Source: Ancylobacter dichloromethanicus (GTDB taxonomy: Bacteria > Pseudomonadota > Alphaproteobacteria > Rhizobiales > Xanthobacteraceae). Taken from it: a stretch of DNA of 64,000 nucleotides. The notes below the pieces were generated by a model that had not been told where the DNA came from, searched no databases, and saw only the letters and a list, made by a program, of their open reading frames with translations. Made by a program: the position numbers and the translations under genes. The stretch spans positions 723,467 to 787,466 of the forward strand of contig NZ_JAHBGC010000020.1 in assembly GCF_018390645.1 (NCBI RefSeq), in the 5' to 3' direction. Every line of letters starts with the position of its first letter. Position 1 is the stretch's first letter. This document shows, piece by piece, positions 33,793 through 42,087 of the stretch.

Positions 33793-35388
33793 ATGTCGGA
33801 GCAAACGACAGAGGTTCAGTTGCAGGGCGAGGTGGACGTGCCGGAGCCGGCCGGAGCCGGACGCGAGGTCGAACTCAAGCTGTTCACCGATCCGGCCACC
33901 CTGCAGCTCCTCCTCAAAGCCGCGGTGATTGCGCGCAACGCCACGTCGAAGGGCGTGGTCCGGCGCCTGGAGGCGACCTATTACGACACCCCCGACGCGG
34001 TCCTCGCCCGGCAGGGCGCGTCGCTGCGCGTCCGGCGCAGCGGCAAGCAGTTCGTCCAGACGCTGAAGCTGGCGTCAGAGGGGAGCCCGCTCGAGCGGCG
34101 GGAGATGGAAGCGCGGGTGCCGGATATCGCCCCTCAGCTCGATGCGCTGCCACTGGCCGATCTGGGCGCGCCCTTCGCCGCGCTGCCCGGCACTGAACTC
34201 GCGCCGGTGTTCTCCACCAAGATCCGCCGCCATATACAGATGGTGGAGTTTGGCGGCGCCGTCATCGAGGTCGCGTTCGACGAGGGAACGCTGAGCGTCG
34301 GCGAAAAGGCGGAAGCCGTCTGCGAGATCGAGCTGGAACTGAAAGCCGGCGGGGCGGGTGCGCTCTACGAGCTGGCCTTGTCCCTGCTGGAGCAGGGTCC
34401 CGTCCGCATCGGGTTCCAAAGCAAGGCCGAGCGGGGCTATGCGCTCGCCTTTGGCACCTCGCCCACAGCCGAAAAGGCGTTCGCGACGGGCATCGGGCCG
34501 GCCGATACCACGGACGAGGTGATCTCCAAGGTCTTGAACGCCTGCCAGCGCCATGTGATGGCGAATCTGATGGCGGCGCATCATGGTCAGGACCCGGAGG
34601 GCGTGCATCAGCTGCGGGTCGCGCTGCGGCGTCTGCGCACCGCGATATCGCTGTTTAAAAAGGAAGTCCCCGCCTCGGCGCTCCAATCCCTCGGCCTTGA
34701 CGCCAAACGGCTGGCGGGAGCCCTCGGGCCTGCCCGCAATTGGGACGTGTTCGCCACAACGACCATCGCCGAGATCGAGCGCGCCAACTTGCCGGGCGTC
34801 GACTTCACCGAGCTGCGATCCGCCACCGTCTCGCCCCGTGCTGTCAGCTATCAGGCCGTGCGGGTCGATCTGATCGATCTTGAATGCACCCGCTTCCTGT
34901 TGTCGCTCGGCGGGGTGATCGAGCGCCGAAGCTGGCGGAACGATATCGGTGTCGATGCCCTCGCCGTGCTCACCCAGCCGGCACGCGACTTCGCCGGGCG
35001 CGGACTGACCCGCCTGCTCCGCAAGGCGTTGAAACAGGGGCATAATTTCCGAAAGCTGCGGCCGACGGCCCGCCATGAGCTGCGCCTGACGCTGAAGAAG
35101 CTGCGCTATGGGGCGGAGTTCCTGCTGCCGCTCTACGACCGCGACGGCGCCGCCCGAAAATATCTGAAGCGGATGTCCCGGCTTCAGGACATTCTCGGTA
35201 TCGACAACGATATCACCACCACGCAGTCTCTGCTGCGCGAGGTGGAGGAGAGCACGTCGCTTCCGCAGGTCCACAAAGCCATCGGCGCGATCACCGGCTG
35301 GCAGGGACGTGACCGCATCGAGACCGCCGAGGCGCTGCGGCGCAGCTGGCGGAAATTCATCGATGCCGAGCCGTTCTGGCTCGGCTAG
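33793..35388 (+). CDS. CYTH-CHAD domain protein (inorganic triphosphatase-like)
   Basis: 531 aa from ATG 33793, with GGAGAG upstream. The N-terminal CYTH domain (about 20-220) starts with the ExExK motif REVELKLFTD and has RRLEATYYDTPDAVLARQGA and ASLRVRRSGKQFVQTLK, the positively charged tunnel that binds triphosphate. The C-terminal CHAD domain (about 245-525) is helical and rich in conserved His/Arg/Lys (PEGVHQLRVALRRLRTAISL, FRKLRPTARHELRLTLKKLR), which in other bacteria binds polyphosphate. The pair suggests hydrolysis of tripolyphosphate or targeting to polyphosphate granules. The stop runs into an R1 repeat. Confidence 0.93.
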   Translation: MSEQTTEVQLQGEVDVPEPAGAGREVELKLFTDPATLQLLLKAAVIARNATSKGVVRRLEATYYDTPDAVLARQGASLRVRRSGKQFVQTLKLASEGSPLERREMEARVPDIAPQLDALPLADLGAPFAALPGTELAPVFSTKIRRHIQMVEFGGAVIEVAFDEGTLSVGEKAEAVCEIELELKAGGAGALYELALSLLEQGPVRIGFQSKAERGYALAFGTSPTAEKAFATGIGPADTTDEVISKVLNACQRHVMANLMAAHHGQDPEGVHQLRVALRRLRTAISLFKKEVPASALQSLGLDAKRLAGALGPARNWDVFATTTIAEIERANLPGVDFTELRSATVSPRAVSYQAVRVDLIDLECTRFLLSLGGVIERRSWRNDIGVDALAVLTQPARDFAGRGLTRLLRKALKQGHNFRKLRPTARHELRLTLKKLRYGAEFLLPLYDRDGAARKYLKRMSRLQDILGIDNDITTTQSLLREVEESTSLPQVHKAIGAITGWQGRDRIETAEALRRSWRKFIDAEPFWLG

Positions 35389-35433
35389 AGCATTTTCGAG
35401 CGAAGTGGGTTCCGGTTCGCGTGAAGAAAATGC
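35387..35433. repeat. Palindromic repeat family R1, copy 2
   Basis: GCATTTTC (35390-35397) pairs with GAAAATGC (35426-35433); inner GCGAA pairs with TTCGC. Compared with copy 1 (14414-14460) the outer stem has changed from G-C to A-T at one position in both arms. Like copy 1 it starts on the TAG stop of the gene before it. Confidence 0.85.
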
Positions 35434-35457
35434 GTAAAGACAAAAAATCGGGCATGC

Positions 35458-35563
35458 GCCGCTCAACTCGCACCGCAAACTGATCGGATAACGCGTTCTC
35501 TGTCTTAGAGTGAGAGGGCGATCTACCGATCGGATTGGTTCAGTCTGATCGGATCGCGCTCTC
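35458..35563. repeat. Palindromic repeat family R2, diverged copy
   Basis: It shares the spacer TGATCGGATAACGCGTTCTC and TCTTAGAGT with the intact copy at 13936-14037, but both hairpins carry mismatches (for example GCACCGCAAACTGATC and GGCGATCTACCGATCGG). It lies 25 bp after R1 copy 2, so the two repeat families occur in tandem here and 376 bp apart at the other site. Confidence 0.8.
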
Positions 35564-35672
35564 GCCGGCTGCGTGCTTCGCTCTCCCTCCAGGCTTGTCG
35601 CCGCATTGTCGTGCGCTCGTCATGAGGCACGTCGAAACGTCGCGTCGAAGCCCAACAGGAGCGGATGCCCGG

Positions 35673-38030
35673 ATGGACTATTTCAAACGCTTCAACTTCC
35701 TTTTCGCGACCCCCGCCTTCGATGCGGATGATCTGGAAGGCGCCCGCTATCACCAGATCGTCGCGGAAATCGAGAGTTCCGGCTTCGAGGTGGTACGCGC
35801 GCGCACCATCGAGGACGCCGAGATCGCGGTTCAGACCGACGCCGCCATCGGCTGCATGATGGTGGACTGGGGCAAGAAGGGCATGGAGGGCAAGACCGCT
35901 TCCCTCATCAACCTGATGCGCCGGCGCGGCCTCGACTTCCCGATCATCCTGCTGATCCGCCGCAAGCGGTTCGAAGACGTGCCGGTGGAGGTGCTGGACT
36001 TCATCGACGGCTATGTCTTCCTCTCCGAGGAAACCCCCGCCTTCATCGCCAAGAACCTCATCAGCCGGCTCAAGCAATATGCCGAGACGCTGAAGACGCC
36101 GTTCTTCGGCGCGCTGGTGGATTATGCCGAAGAGGGCAACCAGCTCTGGACCTGCCCCGGGCACAATGGCGGCGTGTTCTACTCGCGCAGCCCGATCGGC
36201 CGGGTGTTCATGGAGCACCTGGGCGAAGCGGTGTTCCGCGACGACCTCGACAATTCCGTGCTCGATCTCGGCGACCTTCTGACCCATGAGGGCCCGGCCC
36301 TCGCCGCGCAGAAGGAAGCGGCCAGGATATTCGGCGCCGAGAAGACCTATTTCGTGCTCAACGGCACCTCGACCTCCAACAAGGTCGCGCTCTCCGCTCT
36401 CGTCACCGATGGCGACCTCGTGCTGTTCGACCGCAACAACCACAAGGCCGCCCATCACGGCGCGCTGATGATTTCCGGCGGCATACCGGTCTATGTGCCG
36501 ACCGTGCGCAATGCCTGGGGGCTGATCGGCCCGATGGATTTCGCGGCGCTGGACGAAGAGGCGCTGCGCGCGCGCATCCGCACCCATCCGCTGGTGACGG
36601 ATCCCCTCGCCTGGCAAAAGCCGCGCCCGTTCCGCGTGGCCGTGGTCGAGCAGTGCACCTATGACGGCACGATCCACAATGCCGAGATGATCCTCAAAAA
36701 GATCGGTCATCTGTGCGACTACATCATGTTCGACGAGGCCTGGGCCGGCTTCATGAAGTTCCATCCGCTCTATGCCGGGCGCTTCGCCATGGGGCTGAAG
36801 GATCTGGGACCGGACGCGCCGGGCATCATCGCCACCCAGTCGACCCACAAGCAGCTCGCGAGCTTCTCGCAGGCGTCGCAGATCCACATGAAGGACCGGC
36901 ACATCAAGGGCCAGAAGCGGCGGGTGGAACACCGGCGCTTCAATGAGAGCTTCATGCAGCATGCTTCCACCTCGCCCTTCTACCCGCTGTTCGCCTCGCT
37001 CGACGTGGGTGCGCAGATGATGAAGGGGCGTTCCGGCGAAGTGCTGTGGGACGATACGATCCGCCTCGGCATCGAGCTGCGCAAGAAGATCCGCGCCGTG
37101 CGCCGGGAGTTCGAGGAGAAGGAACAGCGCCCCGAGCGCCGCTGGTTCTTCGAGCCCTTCGTGCCGGACCGGGTGGCGATTCCCGATGCATCCAGCCCCG
37201 GCGCCGTGCATGACGTGCCGTGGGAGAGCGTTTCCACCGACCAGCTCGCCACCAATCCGGCCTTCTGGCATCTCACGCCGGGCGCCGCGTGGCACGGCTA
37301 TGCCGGCATGACGACCGGGTTCGCCATGACCGATCCCAACAAGCTGACGCTGCTGACGCCCGGCTTCGATCGCGCCACCGGCGCCTATCTGGAGCACGGC
37401 ATCCCGGCCCCGGTGGTGGCGCAGTATCTGCGCGAGAATCGGATCGTCGCGGAGAAGAACGACCTCAATTCCCTGCTGTTCCTGCTGACGCCGGGCGTTG
37501 AATCGAGCAAGGCCGGGACGCTGATCAGCGGTCTGGTCGCCTTCAAGAAGCTGCACGACGACAACGCCTTGCTGGAAGACGTCATCCCCGAGTTCTACAG
37601 GCGCCGGCCCGCGCGCTATGCCGGCGTGCGCCTGCGCGACCTGTGCGGCGAGATGCACCGCTTTTTCCGCAACGCCAATGTCAGCGCGCTGCAGGCCATG
37701 CAGTTCTCGGCCGAGCACTTGCCCGATATCGCATTGTCTCCCCACGATGCGGCGCGCTGCCTGGTGCGCAACGACGTGGATTACCTGCCCATCGACGCCA
37801 TTGCCGGGCGTATCGCCACCACGCCGTTCGTGGTCTACCCGCCGGGCATTGCCACCATCGTCCCCGGCGAGAGGCTCACCGAGCGCGCGCAGCCGATGAT
37901 CGATTACCTCCGGATGTTTGAAGCCTGCTTCGACACATTTCCGGGCTTTGACGTCGAGATACAGGGCGTCTATCGCGAAACCGATGCCACCGGTCGCGTC
38001 CGGCTGTATACGTATGTTGTTGCCGAATAG
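35673..38030 (+). CDS. Orn/Lys/Arg decarboxylase, class I (PLP-dependent)
   Basis: 785 aa from ATG 35673 (MDYFKRFNFLFATPAFDADD). N-terminal wing/response-regulator-like domain (about 1-140), the PLP large domain with LWTCPGHNGG, FVLNGTSTSNKVAL, the FDEAW motif (Asp ~354) and the PLP-binding Lys in ATQSTHKQLASFSQASQIHM (K~393), then the small and C-terminal domains. This is the fold-type I decarboxylase family of AdiA, CadA and SpeC; the subtype cannot be fixed, although length and the HMKD stretch fit alphaproteobacterial lysine/ornithine/arginine decarboxylases. It yields a diamine or agmatine and consumes a proton, so it may serve polyamine synthesis or acid resistance. A GNAT gene follows after 19 bp. 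Confidence 0.92.
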   Translation: MDYFKRFNFLFATPAFDADDLEGARYHQIVAEIESSGFEVVRARTIEDAEIAVQTDAAIGCMMVDWGKKGMEGKTASLINLMRRRGLDFPIILLIRRKRFEDVPVEVLDFIDGYVFLSEETPAFIAKNLISRLKQYAETLKTPFFGALVDYAEEGNQLWTCPGHNGGVFYSRSPIGRVFMEHLGEAVFRDDLDNSVLDLGDLLTHEGPALAAQKEAARIFGAEKTYFVLNGTSTSNKVALSALVTDGDLVLFDRNNHKAAHHGALMISGGIPVYVPTVRNAWGLIGPMDFAALDEEALRARIRTHPLVTDPLAWQKPRPFRVAVVEQCTYDGTIHNAEMILKKIGHLCDYIMFDEAWAGFMKFHPLYAGRFAMGLKDLGPDAPGIIATQSTHKQLASFSQASQIHMKDRHIKGQKRRVEHRRFNESFMQHASTSPFYPLFASLDVGAQMMKGRSGEVLWDDTIRLGIELRKKIRAVRREFEEKEQRPERRWFFEPFVPDRVAIPDASSPGAVHDVPWESVSTDQLATNPAFWHLTPGAAWHGYAGMTTGFAMTDPNKLTLLTPGFDRATGAYLEHGIPAPVVAQYLRENRIVAEKNDLNSLLFLLTPGVESSKAGTLISGLVAFKKLHDDNALLEDVIPEFYRRRPARYAGVRLRDLCGEMHRFFRNANVSALQAMQFSAEHLPDIALSPHDAARCLVRNDVDYLPIDAIAGRIATTPFVVYPPGIATIVPGERLTERAQPMIDYLRMFEACFDTFPGFDVEIQGVYRETDATGRVRLYTYVVAE

Positions 38031-38049
38031 TCAGGAATCCGATCCGCTC

Positions 38050-38610
38050 ATGGAGCAGAAGAACGCGGTCATCATACGCCCGACGCGGGATTCCGACGTC
38101 GATGCCATGCTGGCGATCTACCGCCATCACATCCGCCGGGGCGTCGAGGAGGGGGTGGACGACAACGACACGCCGCAGCCCGACGATCTGCGGGAGCGGC
38201 GCAAGAACCTGAAAAACCGGCGGTTTCCCCATATCGTGGCGGTCCGGGGCGGCGAGGTGGTGGGCTATGCCTATGTCGTGCTGTTCCGCAAGCGCCCGGC
38301 CTACCGCTACACTGTCAAACATTCCATCTACGTCCATCCCCGGCACATCGGCCACGGCATTGGCAGCCGGCTCATGCGCAGCCTGATCGATGCCTGCGCG
38401 GCGGCCGGCTTCCGGCAGATGATCGGCTATATCGATGGCGACAACACCGCGTCGCTCGCCATCCACGAGCGGTTCGGCTTCGTCAGGGTGGGGGTCCTCC
38501 CGGCGGTAGCCTACCGCTATGGCCGTTGGGCCGACAGCGTGATGGTGCAGCGTTCCCTGGGCCCCGGCGCAACCGCCCCGCCCACGCCCCTGCCCCTCTC
38601 CACCTATTGA
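38050..38610 (+). CDS. GNAT-family N-acetyltransferase
   Basis: 186 aa from ATG 38050 (MEQKNAVIIRPTRDSDVDAM). The acetyl-CoA pocket is formed by YRYTVKHSIYVHPRHIGHGI and the R/Q-x-x-G-x-G/A-like HIGHGIGSRLMRSLIDACAA; the downstream GDNTASLAIHERFGFVRVGV is typical of the phosphinothricin/MddA-type branch that acetylates free amino groups. It is 19 bp after the amino-acid decarboxylase gene and probably in the same operon, so a diamine, agmatine or amino acid is a plausible acceptor; this is inference. The C-terminal PGATAPPTPLPLSTY tail is probably unstructured. Confidence 0.88.
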   Translation: MEQKNAVIIRPTRDSDVDAMLAIYRHHIRRGVEEGVDDNDTPQPDDLRERRKNLKNRRFPHIVAVRGGEVVGYAYVVLFRKRPAYRYTVKHSIYVHPRHIGHGIGSRLMRSLIDACAAAGFRQMIGYIDGDNTASLAIHERFGFVRVGVLPAVAYRYGRWADSVMVQRSLGPGATAPPTPLPLSTY

Positions 38611-38865
38611 GCGACGGACGATTCTTCATCGCGGCGGCTCGCCGCCCCCGGCCCCCTCCACGCGGGTTCGGCCATCGTCAACTCAGGGCCAGCGTTCTAG
38701 CCGCACACCAACGACATCGGCCGCCGGAGTGGGCGCGCGTGCTGCATGAACCCTGGCGAAAAGACGTTCGGTCTCGCGGTTGATTGTCGCGCAACGAAAC
38801 GCCAGAGTGGGCGTTGTCCAGCGATGGCAACATGGCACATCGCTCTAGTTTGGAAGGCATCGTCG

Positions 38866-39300
38866 ATGAAAGTCCTGTCGGTACTACGGGTCGGGCTCCT
38901 CGCATTGGCTACGCTCATCGGCGCCGTATCGATGGCGAGCGCCGCTGATGGCTCAATCAGCATCCGTATCGTGAAGGCCGGGTTCGTGGTCGGAGGATCG
39001 GCCGGCGACGGCGTGCTGACGTTTCAGGGGCGCAAATATCCACTCTCGGTCGGCGGGCTGAGCTATGGCTTGACCTTCGGCGCTTCCGAGACACGGTTGC
39101 GTGGAACGGTCAAAAATATCAAGCGTCCGTCTGACGTTTCGGGGGTCTATGCTCAGGGCGGTGCTGGCGCCGCCTTCGGAAAAGGCGCGCAAGTGGTCAT
39201 CCTGACGAATCAGAACGGCGCCATTTTGGAGCTGAGCGGCGAGCAAAAGGGCGTCATCGTCAGCCTTGATCTGAGTGGGCTGGCTTTGTCGCTGAAGTGA
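38866..39300 (+). CDS. Small exported hypothetical protein, 144 aa
   Basis: Starts MKVLSVLRVGLLALATLIGA with GGAAGG nine bases upstream; the signal peptide should be cleaved after SMASA. The mature part is glycine-rich and beta-rich: SIRIVKAGFVVGGSAGDGVL, RKYPLSVGGLSYGLTFGASE, VSGVYAQGGAGAAFGKGAQV and a final LDLSGLALSLK. This alternation resembles periplasmic glycine-zipper-like or EipA-type envelope proteins, but I cannot place it in a named family. It sits alone between the decarboxylase/GNAT pair and an integrase remnant. Function unknown; probably envelope-associated. Confidence 0.75.
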   Translation: MKVLSVLRVGLLALATLIGAVSMASAADGSISIRIVKAGFVVGGSAGDGVLTFQGRKYPLSVGGLSYGLTFGASETRLRGTVKNIKRPSDVSGVYAQGGAGAAFGKGAQVVILTNQNGAILELSGEQKGVIVSLDLSGLALSLK

Positions 39301-39329
39301 GGGGTCAGGCGTTCTCGCTCATCCCCCGA

Positions 39330-39632
39330 TCATTCGAGCGCAGGTCGGGAAGACGCAATGACCTGATCCGGTGAGGGGCGAACCTCGTCGAGCGCGGCGA
39401 GCGCCTGCCGCGCCATCGGGACTTTGTGCGGACGCTGCATCTTCGTGCGTTCGGGCGGGATCGACCGGACTGCGCTCTCCACGTCGATCTCGCGCCATTG
39501 CATCGGCCGCAATTCTCCCGGCCGCACGACGGCGAATGCCACCAGCTTCAGGCCGGCAGCCGTCAGGACGTTGCCCTGATAGTCACACCCCGCCCTCAGC
39601 GGCGCGCCGATCGCTGTGGGCTCGATGATCGC
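39330..39632 (-). pseudogene. Remnant of a P4-type tyrosine integrase
   Basis: The reading IIEPTAIGAPLRAG, then LKLVAFAVVRPGELRPMQWR, EIDVESAVRSIPPERTKMQR and PHKVPMARQALAALDEVR matches the middle of the catalytic domain of P4/CP4-57-like integrases, including the first catalytic Arg in the VRPGEL segment. The N-terminal DUF4102 and core-binding parts and the C-terminal H-x-x-R and Tyr are missing, so it is dead. It is on the opposite strand to the intact integrase at 42088 and differs from it in sequence, so it records an older, separate insertion. The rest of 39633-40001 holds no gene. Confidence 0.7.
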
Positions 39633-39817
39633 ACAGTGATGTCGGGCTTCGGCGCGACCGGGAGGCGAAGAGCGGCTCGGGCGCGTGCCATTCCCACGCG
39701 CGTTCCCGAGGGGCCGATCCCGGCAGGCAGGGGCGAACAACTGTGGAGCGAAATGTGGGGTAATTAGCAACCCCGAACCCGAAAACCCCTCGACGTCAGC
39801 TCCTTAAGTGAGGTCAA

Positions 39818-39871
39818 TGGCGGGCCGCGCCCGACGATGATGAGCACTACGTCTACGCTATAGCCCTCTAA
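39818..39871 (+). pseudogene. Short gene-tail remnant (same motif as 26869-26922)
   Basis: WRAAPDDDEHYVYAIAL followed by TAA; an in-frame stop lies three codons upstream, so nothing upstream is coding. It matches the tail at 26869-26922 at most residues and at many bases. Together with the integrase remnant it marks 39.3-40.0 kb as a graveyard of older insertions. Confidence 0.35.
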
Positions 39872-40001
39872 CGCCGCACGGTTTGGTTTCGGGCTGATCT
39901 GCTCAGTCCATTAGGGCTATCAGGCATTCCCCGAATGCTGGGTCTGGTGGTTAAGAGGGACGACCGGCTTCCAGGGTGATGGGCTGGCAAGCTACTGCTC
40001 C

Positions 40002-40922
40002 TCACGATCGAGCATCAGCTTTTGGAGGCGCGCCGAATGCGCGCCTGTAAGCGTGGCCGAATGCGCTTTGCGACGTATAGCCAACTTTACTCGCTACACT
40101 CGCGGCGGTCTCCTCACCATGTGTGAGCGCCGCACGAGCGATGGTCAGACGCCACGCCCGTACGTAACTGAGCGGCGGTTGTCCCACTCGGCGCGTGAAC
40201 TCAGCGGAGAAGGCAGCCCGCGACATACCGGCCTCGCCAGCGAGTTGGGCCACGGTCCATGGTTGCGCGATACCCCCATGAATGGCGCGAAGGACTCGAC
40301 CGAGCCGAGGATCTGACAGAGCGCCCAGCCACCCGATCTCGACCTGCTCGACGCTCCCCGCATAGGCGCGGATCGCCTCCACCAGCAACACATCGGCGAG
40401 CCGGGCACTGACGATTTCCCTACCGATGATGTCCCGCTCGGCCTCGCCTTCCATCAACCCAAGGATCGTCGCCATCGCACCGGATGCCGCCGAGGATCGG
40501 GGAACGAACAGGAAGTCCGGCAGCATGCCGAGCAGGAAATCCGCGTTCCCCGGATCGAACGAGACGGCTCCCCCGATCGCGACCGTCTCGTCACCCCCGA
40601 GACGCGCGGCATCGCAGTCGGCGCCGTAGAAGGTCTGGCCATCGAGGGGAGGCAGCTCTGGGTCGCTGGCCACCGCATAGGCCGCGCGTCCGAGGAGGCA
40701 GACATCCCCCGCGCTCATGAGCTGCGGCGCCCGCGCCGGTAGCATCATCCAGGCGGTTCCCCGCAACAGTGCCACGAACTTGAGCCGGTCGAGAGCTGGA
40801 AATGCGAGGGCCCATTGTCCTGCGGCTTCCAGCCGGGTGCGGCGGATCACCCTTGCGCCAAGAACGTTGAGGACATCCGATAGCGGGTCAGTCACAGCCT
40901 TAGACGATCTCGATAAATTCAT
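40002..40922 (-). CDS. AraC-family regulator with cupin-type N-terminal domain
   Basis: 306 aa from ATG 40922 (MNLSRSSKAVTDPLSDVLNV). The N-terminal half (KAVTDPLSDVLNVLGARVIR, PALDRLKFVALLRGTAWMML, GADCDAARLGGDETVAIGGA) is the Cupin_6/AraC-binding domain. The C-terminal ~100 residues carry the two HTH units: WTVAQLAGEAGMSRAAFSAE and ETAASVASKVGYTSQSAFGH, ending AYRRAFGAPP. It is divergent from the SDR gene at 40995, a pairing seen often in proteobacteria, and probably activates it. Codon use looks a little less GC-extreme than in the flanking operons, in line with acquisition near a tRNA hot spot; I did not compute this. Confidence 0.9.
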   Translation of the reverse strand: MNLSRSSKAVTDPLSDVLNVLGARVIRRTRLEAAGQWALAFPALDRLKFVALLRGTAWMMLPARAPQLMSAGDVCLLGRAAYAVASDPELPPLDGQTFYGADCDAARLGGDETVAIGGAVSFDPGNADFLLGMLPDFLFVPRSSAASGAMATILGLMEGEAERDIIGREIVSARLADVLLVEAIRAYAGSVEQVEIGWLGALSDPRLGRVLRAIHGGIAQPWTVAQLAGEAGMSRAAFSAEFTRRVGQPPLSYVRAWRLTIARAALTHGEETAASVASKVGYTSQSAFGHAYRRAFGAPPKADARS

Positions 40923-40994
40923 GGATAATCGAGCATAGAACATCTTAAACCAAGTGCATATCTTCTTCGATGAATTCAATGAAGGAGAATCGCA

Positions 40995-41729
40995 TTGGGC
41001 ATCGAAGGCAAGGTCGTCGTCATCACGGGCGCAAGCAGCGGGATCGGCCGCGCGACGGCAAAACTACTCGCAGAACGCGGGGCTTTTGTCGTGCTAGGGG
41101 CTCGCCGCGAGGAGGCGCTCGCAGCGATCGTCGACGAGATCACCGCTGCAGGCGGCAAGGCCGTACACAAGGTGACCGATGTCAGCCACCGGCGCGATCT
41201 TGAAGCGCTCGTCGCATTGGCAATCGAGCATGGCGGCAGGCTCGACGTCATTGTGAACAATGCCGGGATTGGGCCCATATCTCGTTTCGATGCGCTGCGC
41301 GTCGAGGACTGGGACGCTATGATCGACGTCAATCTGCGTGGGACGCTCTACGGCATCGCTGCGGTGTTGCCCGTCTTCCAGCGTCAACAGTCGGGCCACG
41401 TCATCAACATCGTCTCGACCGCGGGCATCAAAATCCTCCCCACCATGGGTGTGTATGCCGCGACCAAGAACGCAGTGCGGACCATCAGCGAAGCCTTGAG
41501 GCAGGAAGCAGGACCGAATCTGAGGGTCACCGAGGTTTCGCCGGGGATGATCTCGACCGACTTTGCAAGCTCAATAACCGATCCCACCGTGAAGGCGGCG
41601 ATTGGAGAACGGGCTTCCAATGTAGCCATCCCACCGGCTTCGATCGCTCGGGGCATCGCCTACGCGATGGAGCAGCCGGCCGATGTCGACGTCGGCAGCA
41701 TTGTCATCCGACCGACAGCGCAAGACTGA
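40995..41729 (+). CDS. Short-chain dehydrogenase/reductase (TTG start)
   Basis: 244 aa from TTG 40995, with AAGGAG seven bases upstream; the reading MGIEGKVVVITGASSGIGRA begins as classical SDRs do. TGASSGIG binds NADP, NNAG is present as VIVNNAGIGP, Ser in INIVSTAGIKI and YAATK in GVYAATKNAVRTISEAL. It is very similar in layout to the oxidoreductases controlled by divergent AraC regulators. The substrate is unknown. The stop lies 177 bp before the left attachment site of the 10.5-kb element. Confidence 0.92.
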   Translation: MGIEGKVVVITGASSGIGRATAKLLAERGAFVVLGARREEALAAIVDEITAAGGKAVHKVTDVSHRRDLEALVALAIEHGGRLDVIVNNAGIGPISRFDALRVEDWDAMIDVNLRGTLYGIAAVLPVFQRQQSGHVINIVSTAGIKILPTMGVYAATKNAVRTISEALRQEAGPNLRVTEVSPGMISTDFASSITDPTVKAAIGERASNVAIPPASIARGIAYAMEQPADVDVGSIVIRPTAQD

Positions 41730-41906
41730 GTGTCCAGTTACGGGTGGCTCTCGGCCTTGGTCACCAACCGTCCATTGGCGACTCCTGCCGGTACGGGGCA
41801 GGCTGGACGTCGTGTTCAATATCCGCGTTGGAAGCCCATGCGGCAATCGGCGGTGTTTGAGTCGCTATCTCGCAGAATATCGCGCCATAACGTGCAATCG
41901 GCGGGC

Positions 41907-41932
41907 TGGCGGAAGGGGTGTCCCCTTCCGCC
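41907..41932. other. Left attachment site with a perfect palindrome
   Basis: TGGCGGAAGGGGTG (41907-41920) duplicates the tRNA-Ser 3' end. GGCGGAAGGGG (41908-41918), TGT, CCCCTTCCGCC (41922-41932) forms a perfect 11-bp stem, so the phage-side arm mirrors the tRNA acceptor sequence. 41933-42087 before the integrase has no gene. Confidence 0.7.
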
Positions 41933-42087
41933 TAATCCATGTGTGTCCGCCACGGTCCACAATAAGCGGCAAACTCCAAGCGCCGCATGGCTTCCGCCGT
42001 CCGAAGATGTCCGCTAGAATCCGCTGCAATCCGGCTCATATTTGTGGGCTGAGTTGTGGGCGATCCGCTTAGGCGGAAGGATCGAGA

